Assembly: GCA_045545735.1 (NCBI GenBank)
Contig: JAZQBM010000012.1
Location: 1-64,000 of the forward strand
Source of the DNA: Fimenecus sp045545735
GTDB taxonomy: Bacteria; Bacillota; Clostridia; Oscillospirales; Acutalibacteraceae
DNA: 64,000 nucleotides
Direction of reading: 5' to 3'
The notes under the pieces are model-generated. The model searched no databases, was not told where the DNA came from, and was given only the letters and a program-made list of their open reading frames with translations. Below, one piece after another: positions 61,272-64,000 of the stretch (within the stretch, counting starts at the first letter, position 1; the number at the start of each line of letters is the position of its first letter). Position numbers and translations under genes: made by a program.

Positions 61272-62567
61272 TTATTGAACTTTAGTAGTTGATTCTTCTT
61301 CTACTTCTTGTTTTTCTGAAAGGAATGAATGGAAAAGTTCAATATTTTCTTCCTTGTCCATAACAAGACAAGCACCAACGCCTGAAATTGTTTTGTCTGA
61401 CCACGTTTTGTCAGCAGGAATTCTGTACTGAACAATAGGGTATGAATAAGCCTTATCAAGAACCGCATCAATACCTATTTCCATAATTTTGTCAGAACTC
61501 AAGTTTGTCTTCACAAGAGGAATTACGGCTTCTGCAAGACTTAAAAGTTCAGGTAATTCTTTTGTGAGTGCCTTGTCAACGATTGCTGTAATAACTTTGC
61601 GTTGACGTTGTGTACGCATAAAGTCAGAGTCAAGATAACGAATTCTACTGTACCAAAGTGCTTGCTGACCATTAAGAAGTACATCTTCGCCCGCTTCAAT
61701 TCTTACGGGAACGCCAACATCGCCTGAATGGTATGTGTAGTAACTTTCTTTTTCAGTAACATCAACATTTATTCCGCCAAGCTCGTCAACGATTGTCATA
61801 AAAATTTCAAAGTCAACAAGTGCGTAGTATGGAATATCAACCTTAAAGTTAAGTTCAAGTGTATCAACAAGCATTTGAATTCCACCTCTGAAATATGCGG
61901 AATTCAATTTTGAACTTCTATCTCTGCCTGCAATCTCAACGTAAGTATCACGCAAGAAAGATGTAAGCTTGATTTGACCATTCTTGTTGTCAAGAGTTAC
62001 AAGAATCATTGTGTCAGAGCGTGAATCTGTTTCACCCTCACGAGCGTCAACACCTACAAGTAAAATGTTGATTTGGTCGGGGTCTGAATAAAGTTCAGTA
62101 CTTGCAATATAAAGATTTTCTTCTAACTGTTCATCTGTATTGAATGATGACAAAAGCTTGTCCACCGTATTGTAGCCATAAAATCCTACACAAGAAACAC
62201 CAACAATTATAATGCAAAGAAGAACAATAAAGGCATTTCTTATTGGGTGTCTTTTCTTTGATTTTTTCTTTTTTTCGCTATCAGATGATATATCGCCGTA
62301 AACTTTACTTACGTCGTCATACTGAATTTCTTGACGACGACGGTTTTGCACGGCACTGTTATACTTAACCGAAAAATCACCCTCAAAATAATCATCATAT
62401 TCTTTAGGTGTATTTGTATTGGGATTACCTGAAAATGATGAAACATCTTCATATGTATCCACATCAGCGGAATTGCTAAAAATATCTTCAAACTCATCAT
62501 TTTTTGATGAGTTGCTAAAAATATCTTCAAATTCGTCGTTTGTATTTCTAAAGCGATTGTCAGCCAA
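61272..62567 (-). CDS. LytR-CpsA-Psr (LCP) family protein
   Basis: 431 aa from TTG 62567 (GGGAGTG upstream). A long acidic cytosolic N-terminus has two near-repeats of DEFEDIFSNS. One membrane helix (about 108-128), then the LCP domain: LLVGVDAREGETDSRSDTMI, LTSFLRDTYVEIAG and QQALWYSRIRYLDSDFMRTQ. Attaches glycopolymers to peptidoglycan. Confidence 0.92.
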   Translation of the reverse strand: MADNRFRNTNDEFEDIFSNSSKNDEFEDIFSNSADVDTYEDVSSFSGNPNTNTPKEYDDYFEGDFSVKYNSAVQNRRRQEIQYDDVSKVYGDISSDSEKKKKSKKRHPIRNAFIVLLCIIIVGVSCVGFYGYNTVDKLLSSFNTDEQLEENLYIASTELYSDPDQINILLVGVDAREGETDSRSDTMILVTLDNKNGQIKLTSFLRDTYVEIAGRDRSSKLNSAYFRGGIQMLVDTLELNFKVDIPYYALVDFEIFMTIVDELGGINVDVTEKESYYTYHSGDVGVPVRIEAGEDVLLNGQQALWYSRIRYLDSDFMRTQRQRKVITAIVDKALTKELPELLSLAEAVIPLVKTNLSSDKIMEIGIDAVLDKAYSYPIVQYRIPADKTWSDKTISGVGACLVMDKEENIELFHSFLSEKQEVEEESTTKVQ

Positions 62568-62773
62568 AACTTACACTCCCTAATCACACATATTTTATTC
62601 ATTTTATTTTACAACAACACGTTAAAAATCACAATGCTTTTTTCAAAAAAATACAAGGGAATTAAAGAAATTTTTGTCATAGACTTGAAACATATGAAGA
62701 AAATATGTATAATGATAGACAGTTTTAGACGAATTCGCATTTTGCGGGTTTATATTTTCGGGAGTAGATACAT

Positions 62774-63514
62774 ATGTTAGGTAAATATGTAAGGGTTCGT
62801 GTTACGAAACCTATGCACTCCTTTGACAGTGAAAATGGTATTCCTTATCAATTGAATTTTGGTACTGTTGAGAGCGGATTGGACGCACGTTCTCCCGTCA
62901 AGGGTGCATACATTATGGGCGTTACACATAGGGTGCGAGTATTTGAAGGCCGTGTAATTGCCGTTGTAAAAAGAAAAAATATGGGTGGAATAATGCTTGT
63001 TGTTGCACCTAAAAGCAAGCGTTATATTGTTCATCAAATTGAAGATGCAATTGAATTTGCTGAGAAAAGAGAAACTTACGATATAAGTTGTCTTTATGAG
63101 TGTTCCTGCGGTGCAATTGTGTATAGAATTATCAATGGTGAAACAAGATTTTTGCTCATAAAAAATAAGCGTAGTGCAAACTGGGGTTTCCCTAAAGGTC
63201 ATATGGAACGCGGTGAAACAGAAACAGAAACAGCATATCGTGAAGTTTTGGAAGAAACGGGAATTAGAATTGATTTTTTACCTGATTTCAGATATAAGTC
63301 AGAGTATTCAATTCAAGGACGAATTGAGAAAAAGGTTATCATTTTTCTTGCAACTACTAATGACACAAATACGATTATTCAGCGTGAAGAAATTGAAGAG
63401 TATTTGTGGCTTAAATATGATAAGGCTATGAATTCGCTTAAATTCCCTAACGATAAATTCCTTCTTACTAAAGCTAAGGAATATCTTGAAAAGGCAGGTG
63501 TTCCCAATGGTTGA
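62774..63514 (+). CDS. NUDIX hydrolase with N-terminal pyrophosphatase-like domain
   Basis: 246 aa. Residues 1-100 (KYVRVRVTKPMHSFDSENGI, GAYIMGVTHRVRVFEGRVIA) resemble an inorganic-pyrophosphatase-like OB domain; residues 110-240 are a NUDIX domain with the box GHMERGETETETAYREVLEE. It likely hydrolyses a nucleoside diphosphate derivative. Overlaps the next gene by 8 bases. Confidence 0.8.
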   Translation: MLGKYVRVRVTKPMHSFDSENGIPYQLNFGTVESGLDARSPVKGAYIMGVTHRVRVFEGRVIAVVKRKNMGGIMLVVAPKSKRYIVHQIEDAIEFAEKRETYDISCLYECSCGAIVYRIINGETRFLLIKNKRSANWGFPKGHMERGETETETAYREVLEETGIRIDFLPDFRYKSEYSIQGRIEKKVIIFLATTNDTNTIIQREEIEEYLWLKYDKAMNSLKFPNDKFLLTKAKEYLEKAGVPNG

Positions 63515-64000
63515 AACAATAGTTAATGAATTGACAACTTTTTTGCAGGACAAAATCCCTGAAGAATTAATCGCATTTGTTATTTCTCTTTGTCCTGTTC
63601 TTGAGTGCCGAGGCGGTATGATTGCTGCACGACTTATGGAAATACCTTTCATAAAGGCTTTCCTTATTTGTTACATCGGCAATATGCTTCCAATTCCCTT
63701 TATAATTCTTTTCATAAGAAAGATTTTTGATTTTCTCAGAAGATTTAAATTTTTTGAAAAAATTATTATAAGACTTGAGGCAAAAACAGAAAAGAATAAA
63801 GAAAAAGTTCTTCGTTATGAATCTTGGGGATTACTCCTTTTCGTCGCAATTCCGTTACCGGGTACAGGTGGTTGGACAGGTGCGTTAATGGCAGGCCTTC
63901 TTGATATGAGATTTAAACGTTCATTACCGATTATAGCACTTGGCGTACTTATTGCAGGTTTTATAATGTCAGGCCTTACTTACGGAATATTTCAAATGTA
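63507..64000 (+). CDS. Small multidrug export-like membrane protein, 3' end outside window
   Basis: Starts at ATG 63507 inside the NUDIX gene. At least 164 aa, close to the full family length of about 165, and cut by the window edge. Features: SLCPVLECRGGMIAARLMEI, LPIPFIILFIRKIF and LFVAIPLPGTGGWTGALMAG, as in the Sm_multidrug_ex family. About four helices. Function uncertain despite the family name. Confidence 0.82.
   Translation, partial: MVETIVNELTTFLQDKIPEELIAFVISLCPVLECRGGMIAARLMEIPFIKAFLICYIGNMLPIPFIILFIRKIFDFLRRFKFFEKIIIRLEAKTEKNKEKVLRYESWGLLLFVAIPLPGTGGWTGALMAGLLDMRFKRSLPIIALGVLIAGFIMSGLTYGIFQM

Overview
The window is low-GC DNA from a Gram-positive gut-type Clostridia bacterium, most like the Oscillospiraceae/Ruminococcaceae. 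The evidence is strong AGGAGG-type ribosome binding sites, frequent TTG/GTG starts, Cys-rich surface repeats, a PdaB-like deacetylase, an LCP protein, GPH sugar symporters, GH51/GH43 enzymes and a butyryl/4-hydroxybutyrate-type CoA-transferase. The species cannot be named from this sequence.

Layout. (1) 1-6.4 kb: the 3' part of a giant Cys-rich surface protein, a YolD relic, a MITE-like palindrome, and an ECF sigma factor paired with a membrane-anchored serpin. (2) 6.5-30 kb: an accessory island without conjugation genes. It starts with a free-standing RNA polymerase alpha-CTD-like protein. Two paralogous sigma-like regulator genes (7586 and 21288), each with an RNA hairpin that buries its ribosome binding site, bracket a cargo block. 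The cargo is a type I restriction-modification locus (hsdM, hsdS, site-specific recombinase, hsdS, hsdR), a WYL regulator, and an SOS-like cassette (LexA-like repressor, Y-family polymerase, YolD, ImmA/IrrE peptidase, zinc ribbon). After the second paralogue come a probable structured RNA, a MazF toxin with an unrecognised partner, three ParB-like genes, and an operon of three large serine recombinases (one without its catalytic domain), which probably move the island. (3) 29.8-36.2 kb: a possible small RNA, palindromic repeat arrays, a radical SAM protein, a secreted nuclease, a GH43-like enzyme, an alpha/beta hydrolase whose nucleophile serine is missing, and tRNA-Ala(GGC). (4) 36.2-43 kb: a probable surface glycan or lipid cluster with a GT-C-like membrane transferase, two B12-type radical SAM enzymes, a GT2 and a nucleotidyltransferase. 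(5) 43-64 kb: core metabolism and envelope genes: three GPH transporters, CoA-transferase, PutP, glycyl-tRNA synthetase, lipid kinase, PRTase, deacetylase, arabinofuranosidase, LCP and NUDIX.

The most striking system is the hsdS shufflon at 9.9-13.3 kb. Two hsdS genes each carry a 14-bp core (TAAACTATAATTTA) between their two halves and an inverted copy just after the C-terminal half. A complete tyrosine recombinase gene lies between the two genes. In the sequenced state the first gene is OFF: its C-half is inverted and its N-half stops three codons past the site. The second gene is ON. Reading frames match across the sites, so inversion should switch or recombine target specificity. This class of locus is known elsewhere; this instance and its sites are read directly from the sequence.

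Two other points merit attention: the twin RBS-sequestering hairpins with compensating G-U/A-U changes, and the roughly 650-bp near-repeats around the cargo, which could allow the 13.7-kb block to be lost or exchanged by homologous recombination.
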